Of a stretch of 64,000 bases of DNA, positions 10,670-21,600 are shown in pieces; position 1 is the first letter of the stretch, and each line of letters starts with the position of its first letter. The stretch comes from Phoronis australis. Lineage: Eukaryota; Phoronida; Phoronidae. The DNA lies in the NCBI GenBank assembly GCA_002633005.1, contig NMRA01000089.1, forward strand, positions 972,691-1,036,690, given 5' to 3'. The notes below the pieces were generated by a model. That model did not search any database. It was not told the DNA's origin and was given only the letters and a program-made list of their open reading frames with translations. Both the position numbers and the translations under genes were made by a program.

Positions 10670-11156
10670 TGATGGAAATATCGGCAATGTGGAGACACAG
10701 ATTCCACAAGTGTGGGGATGGTCGTGGTAGTATAGTTGGGGGGTTACCCGGTTCTTGGTTGAACGGTAGATAGTTGGCTAACAAGGTAGCAACAGCAAGT
10801 CGATGGAGAGCAGCATAAAAACTAACACAGTCGTTGAGTTTCTACTGACACACAAAGTTTATTAACTCTAGCTACAATATATATAGTGAATAGAAATATG
10901 TGTTGGTTGTGAGTGCAAAACAACAACAATATTGAGAGTTCCGGTGATTTCATCCAACTCATAAACATGAATGGAGTCTGGGCAGCTGTTTGGCATATAG
11001 GGTTTCACTATGAGTGAGCACTGGTCAGTGAAATAGTAAACAACAACACAAGATGTCCGAAATTGTTATATAACATAAACTGTTTTGTTGGGATAGTTGT
11101 ACGTCATAGGAAATGATGAAATTTGCACTTAATTAACTTCATGAGAATTCATGACA
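10670..11156 (-). repeat. 5' LTR of the BEL/Pao element
   Basis: This is 487 bp with the same TG...CA ends as the left LTR. On the minus strand a TATA run (near 10878-10885) followed by AATAAA (near 10858-10863) gives a plausible U3-R layout driving transcription towards Gag. Confidence 0.93.
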
Positions 11157-11161
11157 CAACT
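11157..11161. repeat. Target-site duplication of the BEL/Pao element (right)
   Basis: Second copy of caact, matching 5836-5840. Confidence 0.9.
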
Positions 11162-12654
11162 CTTTCTTTACGCAGATACGTTTTCTGCCCGTGGGCACCG
11201 ACTTGCTGAATTCATCAACCAAACATTTATTTTTGAAAATGCCCTCAAAAGTGTACTTTTTGAAACCCCGTGTTGACCATAGTCGTCAGTGTAGAAAAAC
11301 GAAATGAACAAATTTGTACAAACTGCTCAAAGCACTTTTGTGGACATACGGAAATGCCAACGTCTCTGTCTTACAACGCTGCGTGTGCTTGTCATTTCTG
11401 ATAAAGCATTCTCATGCTGGAAAGTTTTCAAGACTGAGCCCCGTCTCAAAAAATGTATTTCTTCTTACAGCTGAGCACAGAAGAATTATTCTGCGTCTTT
11501 AGGACTGAAACGGAACCAAATCTCGAGTGGTGACTCATTAGAATGGACAAAACTCGGGGAGGGGTGGCGATACAAGCATGATTTTTTTATTTTGCGCCAA
11601 ACATGTAGTTGCCACTTCTCATTCAGCGTCACTTACCACCTGAGGTGGCCAGATGATACGCTATAAATACCACCGGACGCTTTGCTTCTCAAAAGTGAAC
11701 CTTGGTGTGTTTTCTATCATTATTTGCCATCGCATTCGCTTTACCAAAGATTCACGCACATATCCCTCGTAGTGGCAAATACCTCTTCACCACGTATTCA
11801 CATCTTCCCGTTCACAATTGTTTGATTTTACATAATTTTTCAATATGTTGTTGACAGAAAATATTTATTTTTGGAACAACGTGAACGACCAACTGATAGG
11901 GGCTTACGTGTACATGTAACTAGCCCAGATTTTAACGTCACCGATACATGAAAACAGAATGCGCAAAGCTACAATTAATTGGCTGTAGCCTCAACAGTGG
12001 TCATTCCGTGTTTGATGTCACTGCCATAGTCCGTGGAAATCGTATCCATAGTATGATTTCGAAGTTAGAGCCATCGAAATACGTGGGTGTAGGGCATACT
12101 GGACGGTTAATTTCGCGTCTGTACTGCAAGGGTCAATACTATGAAAATAAAAACCCCGGAGTGAGAACTCTTCGCGGTGTAACAACTCACTCACTAATCC
12201 TTCATCATGGGCGTGTGATAGGAGACCGGTGAATATCTTAAAACACGCTAAAATGATACAGTTTGGCGTGACACAAACAAAATCAATTGTGGGCGAAGAT
12301 TGCGATCAAAAGCCGCGTTTACAAAATGACTATACAGCGTTGTATTGACCGGGAAGCAACCAATCTAATACATTTGTTAAAGTCACGAGTCAAATTAAAG
12401 ATCAAATATAAAGAAAACTTTCACGTTTTTCATCCAAAAACTTGTTGCATTGTCCATAATCCAATTTTTACATGACTATTACTGCTTGCCTTCAACCTTC
12501 GAATTAGTGGTGTCACACAACCGACGTGAACTCATGTAACCGAGACAGCAAAACTAGGTTAACCTATTTGACCCTGTGCTAAGACGAATATGCATCGACA
12601 CGCAAAGTGGTATGAGCCTGACAACCTATTACGCAACTGCTACTCTAGCCTAAA

Positions 12655-12863
12655 AATAGCAGCCGACCAGCTGGTGGGCTGATGGCCGGTCGGCTAAAGG
12701 GTCGGCTGAAGGGTCGGCTGGGGAGTCGCCTTATGAGTCGGCACTGCGGCCGGCTGCCGGTCGGCTAATTTTTAGCCGACCGGTCGGCTAATTTGCCGAC
12801 CGGTCGACAGCCATGCGTCGACCAATTTCCGACCGGGCGGACAAAAATTCGTGATGTGTGCTG
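12655..12863 (-). repeat. Right TIR and GC-rich subterminal block of copy 1
   Basis: From about 12655 the DNA becomes GC-rich, with the shared words agcagccgaccagctgg, gagtcgccttatgagtcgg and the palindrome gccgaccggtcggc. It ends in the inverted TIR. Comparable blocks end copies 2 and 3. Confidence 0.8.
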
Positions 12864-12865
12864 TA

Positions 12866-14112
12866 ATTGCCGACCGGCCTTCAACCGACCCGCTGGTCGG
12901 CTGCTATTTTAGGATAAAGAAGCAGTTGCGTAATATATCAAATAAACACAGATCAATCAGGAACCCCAACCGGGAATCGGACCACAGGTGTTTAGATTGC
13001 CAATCAAGTACAATCTATAGACCTGTGGTTCGATTCCCAATTGGGGCTCTTGTTTTTCTGTGTTTATTTGATATATTTCATTACTTGGAGTTAACTAGAA
13101 TCCCGATGTAGTGTGTTCGTGCCCCAAAGGGCTCGTAAAGCTCTATCCTTGGTGCAAATTTGTTTACTAAATTGTATATACAAGTTAACACCGTTGTATA
13201 GGTAACTGCCGACCAAATAAAATTTCCCTTGGATTATCTAAATTATTGACCGGCGTTGCAAAAATTGCATTTCTACCACTATTCTGATGCTAAAATTGTG
13301 GTGTGATTTTTTGCATCGGCTTTCTGCGCAATAAAATACGACGTCTTCAACTATTTACCATTTTTTCCCAGACTCTTCAATCAAAAGTTCTCCCTCGAGG
13401 TTGCGTAAACGTCACATCAAATGATCAGAAGTGGTTTCATTATACGTTTTTATAATTAGGATATCAGTAAACCTAATTTTAGAACAAATTTTTGCTGCAA
13501 CGCAATCATCTTCTCATTGCATATGTGGAAAAATTCTGGAAGTGGCACGTGTAGCGAATGCACTCCTTTCAAAACAACGACATAGTTTTATTCATTACTA
13601 AAGGCGGAGAATTACGCAAAAAAATGACGTTTGATATTTTTCGCTTAAGCACCTGTAGCGGAAAAAGTGACTGTCAATACTTACTCTCAGATATTGCATG
13701 CACACCAGCCTGTTTTTAGTTTATGGTAATACAAGTTTCTCGAGAAGATGACGAGCTGTCCGGGCTGTGTTTAATTTTGGGGTCTGTCGGAGCTCAATAC
13801 ACAGTGGCACCTTGCTGTCGTTTGAAGATTAAATTGATACAGCTAGGTGGCTGGATAGGAAGGCTCATACTTCGACACGATGTTTTTACTCCGAAAGTGA
13901 CAACAAATTCAGAATGGTGTATTATTATCTTTGACACTATAACCGATCACATTCTTCCGTTTTCATTCCTCCATGTTCGTAATATCTACACTATGTTGCT
14001 TGTATATTGTTCCTTAAACAAAAGTTGGTTTATTGCTGTACAAACATATTAAGTATTCCTACAAAAATAAACAATAATAAGTCTGTGGGAAAGCGCAATA
14101 CGCAACGTGTTG
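12866..14112 (-). mobile_element. Copy 0 of the TIR element, continuation (reverse, deleted)
   Basis: Immediately after copy 1 the right-end block of copy 0 resumes (ctggtcggctgctatttt, then gcagttgcgtaat). A foldback sequence interrupts it. From about 13080 it continues as the reverse complement of the left half of the family (compare 13380-13440 with 3700-3775). It lacks the central 2-3 kb and loses similarity near 14112, where the segmental duplication takes over. It is therefore a deletion derivative older than copy 1. Confidence 0.7.
12931..13078. repeat. Foldback element with tRNA-like box B in each arm
   Basis: Two arms of about 60 bp are near-perfect reverse complements around a ~25-bp loop. 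The outer parts are atatcaaataaacacag / ctgtgtttatttgatat and the inner arm contains gtggttcgattccc (a Pol III B-box match) with its inverse on the other side. It interrupts copy 0. It could be a MITE or an inverted pair of SINE heads. Confidence 0.75.
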
Positions 14113-16185
14113 AAGTTATCATCAAGGTCTTACTTCATGAATACTGATTGGCTGCCGAACAAATACGGACCCTAATAAGGACAACGCGCATTCTGATTTT
14201 GTCAATTGGCACAAGTGACCAGCTTCGTTTATATCTGTCGTTAGCAACCAGAAACAACAAGCAGCCATTTTGACGGCTTGATTACATCAGATTTGATTTT
14301 GATCGGAAGTTTATTGCGTCTCTTTGATGCAACACAGATTGAAAATGGGGTAAAAAGAACGAGCGGTGAAGCAACCTTTTGAACTAGCGAAGGGGGAAGG
14401 AAATACATGTAACAGCTTTCAAAAGCACGTGAGGCAAATTCCACATTCAATAAGGCGCAAGTCAACGATTCGGCCAGTGTGTCTGGTTATAACGAATGAT
14501 AATTGTCGTAGGACAGTTCAAACTGTATTATATCTGACTTTGAAAGAATTGTTCCAGACTCTACTTCCAGAAGAAAACTTACTAACGTTTAGTTGATACC
14601 CACGATAATAATAAGTTGAGTGGTAAGGAAATCGATATACAGACTGGTTTTTACTTGACCTGTTGACCTGTAGATGTTCCAGTTGAATAACAACATAACA
14701 TGTTCCGGCCTGGGTGTTCTGCATTATTAAATCGTAAAATTGTGCCAATAATTAACCACAGAGATTCAGAAAATACATTGGAGAACAAGTCAATGCATCA
14801 AAGAGCTGTCTGTTTTTTTTTCGGAAAACTAGGGTCGAATCATGATAAGCAAATATGGTTAATTTGGAGAGATCTTGTTGCGGATTAGGTACATGCTGAA
14901 TGCAGATTTACCTTTCTTGTAGTAAACTTTTGATGAACGTGCTTTCAACATGAAGCAGTTCATCTCCTTGTATTTTGACGAGTTCAACTTATGTTTGACA
15001 GTGGTGGCTCATCGCATACTGCTGTCAGGTGCAAGTCACATCTGGTTTAAAGTGTTGATCAAGAATAGTGATATCATGCTTAGCCCTGGTAGTGAGGTAG
15101 GGACTACCGGGACTAACAAATGATTTGTCATTGATCTGCAAGAATGATAGATGTTTTTAATGATGTTTTAATTAAAATGCAAAACAGGCTGATCATTGAG
15201 ACTAAAAATCATTTGAACACCAATTCTGCTCAATTAGATTTAACAACTATGTACATGTGTTAGGCTTCAAATATCAATCTGGACATGTTGAATTTTAAAC
15301 TTAAAACACCTAATTCTTTCGTCCAAAGCATTAACTGAAAAATATCCCCTTCGTTTTAGAGCTCAATTTCAGTTATTTGGACAGATCAAGCATGGTTGTA
15401 ATGTTTATTCAGGGGCCTCGTTCATCGAAGGGGAAAGGTGTCTCTGCGTTCTGATAGGAGAACTTGTCTCCGGATGAGGGGAAAAATCTACCTCGCGATC
15501 ACCATGAATAGCACACCCGCCCTGTTGTGAGCTCTCAAAGGCTCTGTTTATAGCAGCATTTTGTGCTCTTTCAAATTGTCAAACTGTGTGGTTACAGCTG
15601 ATTTGAACTTCGAGAACTAATTATTAGTCATTTAGTCAAATTTTTAGCCCTCGTGGGGGAAGAATTTTGCGTGAGTTTTCAATATTTTTTATAAGGATTA
15701 AGGCTTATATTTGGAAAAAAAACTTAGAGGACTTGAGGGTCCAGTACTTTTTGGAAAGAAATGTATCATACATTGTAGTTCAACCCGTAGTCATTAAAAC
15801 AGACTGATGGTCGAAGATTCACCGGTTGTTGATGTGACAACCGGCAACCGAGACACGACAAACTGTGATCAAACTTTCGAAAAAATATCAAGTTACCCTG
15901 AAACATTTCCCTTTGTCGCAGCGTATAGCAACTGCCCAACTCTTTTAAAAGGCGTTAAACGATTTTTAAAAAAGAGTTGAATGTCTGCGTCTTTCACCGT
16001 TCGAGCAATGTGGAGCACAAATATGCATAGTGAGCATTCTTTTGGAGAGCGCTTCTTGTCTGCTTGATTTAGGCGTATACAAGTCTATGGTCAAATATCG
16101 TGTGATACAAGGTGAAATGCCTCTCGTGTGGTTGGATAATATAACTGTTAGCGGCAATCAGTCATTACAAAGATATCGGGACTTC

Positions 16186-16250
16186 TGTAACTTAGTAGCG
16201 AGAGCATTAGACCGACTCTCTAGAAACCTGTGGTTTGATTTCGAGGTGGT
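16186..16250 (+). repeat. tRNA-derived SINE head (unit 1)
   Basis: The sequence reads cttagtagcgagagc (A-box-like) and, about 30 bp on, gtggtttgatttc (diverged B box). The unit 2 copy is closer to a tRNA. No cloverleaf with a proper acceptor stem is present, so it is a SINE or pseudo-tRNA, not a working tRNA gene. Confidence 0.4.
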
Positions 16251-16322
16251 GTTCTATAACTTTACCGTTATTTGATTTACATATATGCTGATCGTGAAAT
16301 TAATTTCATTTTTCATTTTCAG

Positions 16323-16358
16323 ATACCACTAATTCACCTGGAAGTGGAAGAGTTGTCG
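16323..16358 (+). CDS. 36-bp mini-exon, Thr/Ser/Gly linker (unit 1)
   Basis: A polypyrimidine tract and AG (16321-16322) precede the exon and GTATGT follows at 16359. Read in phase 1 it encodes TTNSPGSGRVV flanked by split codons and is exactly 36 bp, so it can be added or removed without changing frame. It matches the mini-exons at 37059, 55137 and 56799 in length, splice sites and adjoining intron sequence. It looks like a displaced cassette of the Ig-family gene seen from 44 kb on. Whether it is transcribed is unknown. Confidence 0.5.
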
Positions 16359-16548
16359 GTATGTCGATCACTTTTCTCGAAGATTAGGCTTATTCTGTTC
16401 TTTGGTGACATAGAGCTAAGCATACGTAACTAGAAAATTACTTTAAAGAGTTCCCACCATGCATTGAGGTTTCATTTGTCTAATATTAAGTGAATACCAC
16501 TTTTAATGCCAAAGAATAGCAAAATTTTAAATTTTGAAGACAAATTAG

Positions 16549-17131
16549 TCATTTCCAACTTTCCTACCAAATGATGTAATGGGTGAAAGAGATCTGGTCA
16601 CTTGTCAATCATTTGCAAAGGCAGAACACACCAGATCAGCAGACAAAGACTATCTTGAGCGATAACTGGACGATTATTATGCAGACAGGGAATTGAGAGG
16701 ATAGCAGCATCACTCAAGTGCTTGAAGAATCAGAAGTAGAATCCGATTTCCCACTAAGTGATCTTTCCCCATATGTACTCGATCCACCTGTACGAGGAAT
16801 GCTGCAGACATGTATGAGCCACAACCAACTGAACCAAAGGTTAATCATTTTCCAAAAATAGACACTGACAAAGGGGACAGTAGACCTAGGTCACTGGTAT
16901 ACACTATTGCCATGATGAACCCATGGTCTAAACACAATGCATAGGCGTACACGTGTCGTAGTAATCAATCTGGGCCTGGACCTTGGATCATTTGCACCAG
17001 AATTGAAGGAGTACTTTATAAAATTTGCAAATGCACTTACATGGCGGAAAGTACGTCATCATATTGGTCGAAATACTAGTAATGGGTCGGACAAAGTTTG
17101 GCTGCCAGCTGAGTCAGATGCTCCACACTGA
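16549..17131 (+). pseudogene. Decayed coding block of unknown family (unit 1)
   Basis: Several plus-strand segments read as protein with shifts and stops between them: PNDVMGERDLVTCQSF, LDDYYADRELRG, SLVYTIAMMNPWSKHN, and NLGLDLGSFAPELKEYF up to a stop at 17131. The same peptides, with different breaks, can be read from unit 2. This supports an ancestral open frame of at least 170 codons. I do not recognise the family. It may come from a transposon protein or a host gene duplicated with the segment. The downstream part (ALTWRKVRHHIGRN) is the longest uninterrupted piece. Confidence 0.4.
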
Positions 17132-18009
17132 CACGCAACACTTACGTGCAGTGCACAAAACCGATCTCCTTTCTGTGCAACTTTCACGTATTCAGCAAAT
17201 TTGAACGCGGAGAAGTACTCAGTCAAGTTGCTGTTATTACAGCCTTCACAAACGCACCTGTTTATGTTTGAAAGGGGGTCTATCCGAAGACTTTCCTGAC
17301 AACTCGGCCCTAAGTATCGCTCTGGTAAAAACAACAATGACTGGGACGGTCTTCCAGTATTACGGACAACCCCATTAACAAAGGGATATTTTTGTCTTGT
17401 TTCTTAGCAACAGGTACACCAAATAGTATTAAGATGTACTGTTTTAATAATTTTTTGAAACACATGATCTTGGTGGGAACTTTTTAACGACAAGCAGTAA
17501 CAGCGTCATTTACTCAACAACATAATTTCATTAGTTGTTGATATCTGTAAGAGGCATCAGTTGAAATATATCTTATTTAAGTAAAAATATATTGATCAGT
17601 CTCTCGGGAAACTAGGGCGCAACATCGTCACATATATATTGGTGGATAGGCGTACCTTTTTGTTCTCTTTGTTTTTTTTTCCTCATAATAAAGATACTGG
17701 CAAGACTCAACAAAAGGAAACAAGAGTGACGTCCCATAGGCTATAACCATACTACGTGCTTAAATGGATCGCACAAGTTAAACAATAGTTTGCAAAATAC
17801 ACATATCATGTGACTTGGATGTGCAATTACTTGAGGAAAATAGCAAATGCAAAAGGAAATCATACCGAATTAAAAGACTAACAAAACCTAAAAACTGACA
17901 AAAGCTTAACAAGAGAACAAATTAAATCGAATGTCTTAGCAGTGTATTCAAAAACAAGGTTGTCTGAAAATAGACTGACACAGTTTTTAGTTGTATTGTT
18001 ACTCTGCGC

Positions 18010-18685
18010 GTGTGAGCGCAGAGTACTGTTGTTCCTGGGTTTTCTTCAATTTTATTCTTATTCTTCATATTCTTCTGATTCTTCTTCCGACCAACTTTGA
18101 GGCTTAATAACTCCAAAATGGGTGTTGGTACGGTCTTTAAATTCACAGTATGATTTTTGACAGTATATCAATTTTGAAACGTTATGCAATCATATTCTAT
18201 ATTGCACCGGAAGATGTCGTTTGGTGCAAAGGTCGTATAATTTTGAAAATGTATCTGTTTAGGTTTAAAGCAATCTTTTTCAAAGTCGGTGCACAGGTAT
18301 AAGTCATCAACACAATTAAAAAAAAAATACTTTTCTGAGTAATTAAATCATCCAATCAGATAAATTAGGTTAAAGGTCATTAGGTGCAAACTGAAATTTT
18401 GAGCTAGACTCTTCAAATTCACAAGTCTCATTGGTACGTCCAATTCAACTCGAAATAAAAGTTTCAGGTCATTTAGTGCAATCATGGGGTCATTAGGTGC
18501 ATTTTTGTTCTGGAAATTTGTCCTATTTATTCACCAAGTATTCTGATGTGTGGACCGTTAGACAACTGTGATTCTCAACATTAAATACTACTTTTTACGA
18601 GCTTTGGAATGAATCTCCTTAAGATGCTTATAATGCACCGGATAGGGTCAATTAGTGCAAAGGTCACATAACGTTCAAAATGTGA
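18010..18685 (+). repeat. Degenerate ~350-430-bp tandem repeat (first part)
   Basis: The words tgcaccggaagatgtc ... ggtgcaaaggtc ... ggtcattaggtgca recur at 18215, 18632, 24235, 24585 and 25016 once copy 2 is removed. The array opens with the short palindrome ctctgcgcgtgtgagcgcagag near 18003-18024. Confidence 0.7.
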
Positions 18686-18687
18686 TA

Positions 18688-21600
18688 CAGCACACATCAC
18701 GAATTTTTGGCCGACCGGTCGGAAATTGGTCGACGACCGGCCGTCGACCGGTCGTCTAGCCGACCAGCAGCCGACCAACAACGGTCGGCTAGGAGCCGTC
18801 TACTGAGTCGCTTCTGTGGTCGGCACTTGGGTCGGCTAAGTGGTCGCCTAGCGTAGACGACCAATTCGGATTAAGCGTGCCCTTGGTCGGCAATTACCAT
18901 TTTATGACTTAACGGGTGAACTTTGGCCAAACAAACATTTTACTGTTCGCTGTTCGTTCACCACTGGCAACTCAGGTCTTGACATCGGTTTATAAACTTT
19001 TGTTCAACTATTGAAAGGAAATAAAATCGAATCAACCTACAAATACGAAGTGCGTGACATTACACCAGCCTAAAACTTTATGTTGAATTAATGACGGCGT
19101 GGTAAAATCAAACGTTAAGTGATATCGCGGAAGCATAATTTCTAAATTTAGATATGAGACTTTTTATACAGTACATTTTGCACAAAAACAAGCACGAAAT
19201 TTGAAATTTACAGTAAAATTGCATAACAATCAGAATACAACACTCAATACACGACCTCAAGTGTTTTCATGCAGCGGAATGCTCAACAAGCATCACGCAT
19301 TTGCGCTCATCCGTTATTGCTCTTGATGATCACTTCATCACGCTGTATATTGCGATTTACCACAGATAATTATTGCTTATTTCTGTATAATTTCTTAATA
19401 TGTTGGTACAGCAATAGAACCCAATTTTATTTTAGAAACAACATAAACAATGGTTTGAACATAGCGCCGATATTAAAGCATGGGCGCATGAAAACGGAAG
19501 ACTGATCGGTTTATAGTGTCATCCATCATCCATCATCATTCAGAAATTGTTGTCACTTTCGCAGTAAAACATCTTTTCGAAACTAGAGCCTTCCTATGTA
19601 GCCAGCTAGTTGCATGAAGACTATTTTCAAAATACAGCAAGGTGCCACTGCTTATTGAGACCAAACAGACCTCGATACTTCACACAGCCCGGATAGTTAC
19701 GTTTGTCACCTCGTCGAAAAACTTGTATCAACATGAGCTCAAGACTGGCGGGTGTGCATGCAAAATCTGGAAGTCAATTGGCATTCAAGTTGCCCGTTAC
19801 GGCCGTTTAAGTGAGAAACATCCGACGTCATCTTCTTGCGTAATTCTCTGCCTTTTTAACGAAAAAACGTATATCGTCGTTTTGAAAAAAGTTCATTGTG
19901 ACACGCGCCACTTCCAAAATGTTTTCAACATCTCCCATTAGATGATGAACACATCTCAGCAAAATTTGTTCTAAAATTCGGTTCACTGATATCAAAATTC
20001 CAAAAACATATAATGAAGTGAAACCAATTCTGATCATTTGTTGTGACGTTTACGTAACCTCGAGGGAGAACGTTTGATTGAAGAATCTGGGAAAAAGAAA
20101 CTGGCTAAAAGGTGACGCAATATTTCATTGGGGCGAAAGTCGACGCATAAGATCACAACATAACTTTAGCAGCAGAATAATTGTAGAAAACCATTTTTTG
20201 CAACGCTGGTAAATAATTTAGTTTACTCTAGGAAGATTTTATTCGGTCAGTTTTTACCCACAATGGCGCAAATTTGTATATTTAATTTAGTAAACAGCTT
20301 CGCACCAAGGCTACAGCCTTCCGAGCCCTTTCGCGTAAGAACACAATACTTGGCGTTTCGCGTATACTCCAAGGGGTAAAACTTTGAAAATAATATTTTC
20401 GGGGTAACCTGGTACATGTAATCCTAAAAAAAGTAGTCTGTGTTTTCATGTAGAGCGTAAAATGATTAACCCATTGATTCAAAAAGAACACTCTCGCAAA
20501 CGAAAACGCACACAATTTTCAGCTATATTACACTGGTTAAAAAACAACTTCTATAAGTTGATTGCATCGGATTCTAGTGATCACAGGGCAAGTCAAAACT
20601 CTTAAAGGGGCGCAATTTCAAACCTTTGGCATGAATCAGTGATATAAAAATGGAAATACATGTAGACCGACTTTAGTTCATCAGCAATCTAGACACAACA
20701 GTTACAGACACTCACTGCGTTTGTTAACGTCTTGTGGCAATGATAAAAATAATTTTTTCTACTATGATTGATAACAAGTTTTACTCTGATGAGGTATGAT
20801 GCAATATGCACGTCTGATATGCAGAGTCAGCAGTTGCAAAAATATTTACTGGGTTTAATGAATCCGTTTGTTATGAACCACTGCAAAAGTATAATTACTA
20901 ATTGTACATTCGAAGCACGCCTCATTAGAATAAAAACATACACATGCTTGATGATCCTGGGAGTACCTCTTTTACAGGCATGAATGAAGATATATAGTTG
21001 TTAAGCCATAGAGGATAATAAAGCTTAGATAATATCACACTGAGCCATGTACACCAGGCATATACAAAGGATACAGTATTTCAAAAGAAGCCTCAACTAC
21101 TCATTTTTCATAGTCATAACTACTCATTTTTCATAGTATTACTAAATCACGAACACCTAGATTTATATTAGAAGTTACATAGTACGATGCTACACAACCT
21201 GCTCTCCCCCCATTTATGGGAGGCCTAATTTTAAACATTTAACGACATATCTTTTCTATGCATGATTAAAACCAAGCAAAACATGCAAACTCTCCAGGAC
21301 CAAAAATAAATATCTCAAAACCAGACATTTTACTTAAGCAGGAATTAAAACAATCCAATACATTGAGATTGTTTTCACACAGAAGACCAAAGAGCAAATA
21401 AAGACCAAATTCACCACGTCAAGACTGAAAATTTATCACATCAGCACCTATAATTTATCAAGTGAGGACCAAAAATTCTTCACTTCAGGATCAAAATAAA
21501 ATACGACCGAACTGAAAATTTAATAAGTCAGGTTCAAAAACTTACCATGTCAGTAACTTTCACGCCAGAACACCACGTCACCATCCCCAAGCATTGATCT

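Larger units (their letters stand above)
5841..11156 (-). mobile_element. BEL/Pao LTR retrotransposon, recent but defective
   Basis: Two 487-bp LTRs (5841-6327 and 10670-11156) begin TG and end CA, differ at two positions and are flanked by a 5-bp TSD. On the minus strand the order is 5' LTR, primer-binding site, Gag with CCHC knuckles, a DUF1758-type aspartic protease, reverse transcriptase, RNase H, then the C-terminal part of the integrase polyprotein and the 3' LTR. This order and the YVDN active site are typical of BEL/Pao. The integrase core is absent at the N at 6723. There is an in-frame stop in Gag, several frame changes around the protease and another between RT and RNase H. With LTRs 99.6% identical, either a defective copy inserted recently or the assembly added errors. 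The total of 5.3 kb is short for the superfamily because the integrase is missing. Confidence 0.95.
2359..12863 (+). mobile_element. Copy 1 of a non-autonomous TIR DNA transposon, carrying a BEL/Pao insertion
   Basis: Both ends carry the inverted motif CAGCACACATCACGAATTTT (plus at 2359, inverted ending at 12863), flanked by TA at 2357-2358 and 12864-12865. Behind each TIR lies about 180-200 bp of GCCGACC/GGTCGGC-rich sequence. Removing the retrotransposon and its extra TSD (5841-11161) leaves about 5.18 kb, close to copy 2 (5.17 kb), and the two align along their length. No frame longer than about 100 codons and no transposase motif was seen in the element's own DNA, so it is probably mobilised in trans. 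TA target duplication, shown at copies 2 and 3, points to the IS630-Tc1-mariner group or another TA-targeting superfamily. The superfamily is an inference; the structure is directly visible. Confidence 0.85.
14113..18685. repeat. Segmental duplication, unit 1
   Basis: This region aligns with 35665-39935 in the same orientation, with stretches (for example 17340-17720 against 38110-38490) almost identical. Unit 1 has about 780 bp at 14510-15290 that unit 2 lacks. Unit 2 has about 510 bp at 38504-39016 that unit 1 lacks. Both units follow a reversed TIR-element copy and end in the ~400-bp tandem repeat, which is interrupted here by copy 2. Confidence 0.85.

Noticed and set aside
14241-14465. 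74-codon minus-strand frame also open at 35797-36021
   Set aside because: Both lie in the duplicated segment, differ by compensating frame shifts in the middle and show no codon-position bias or domain that I can see.
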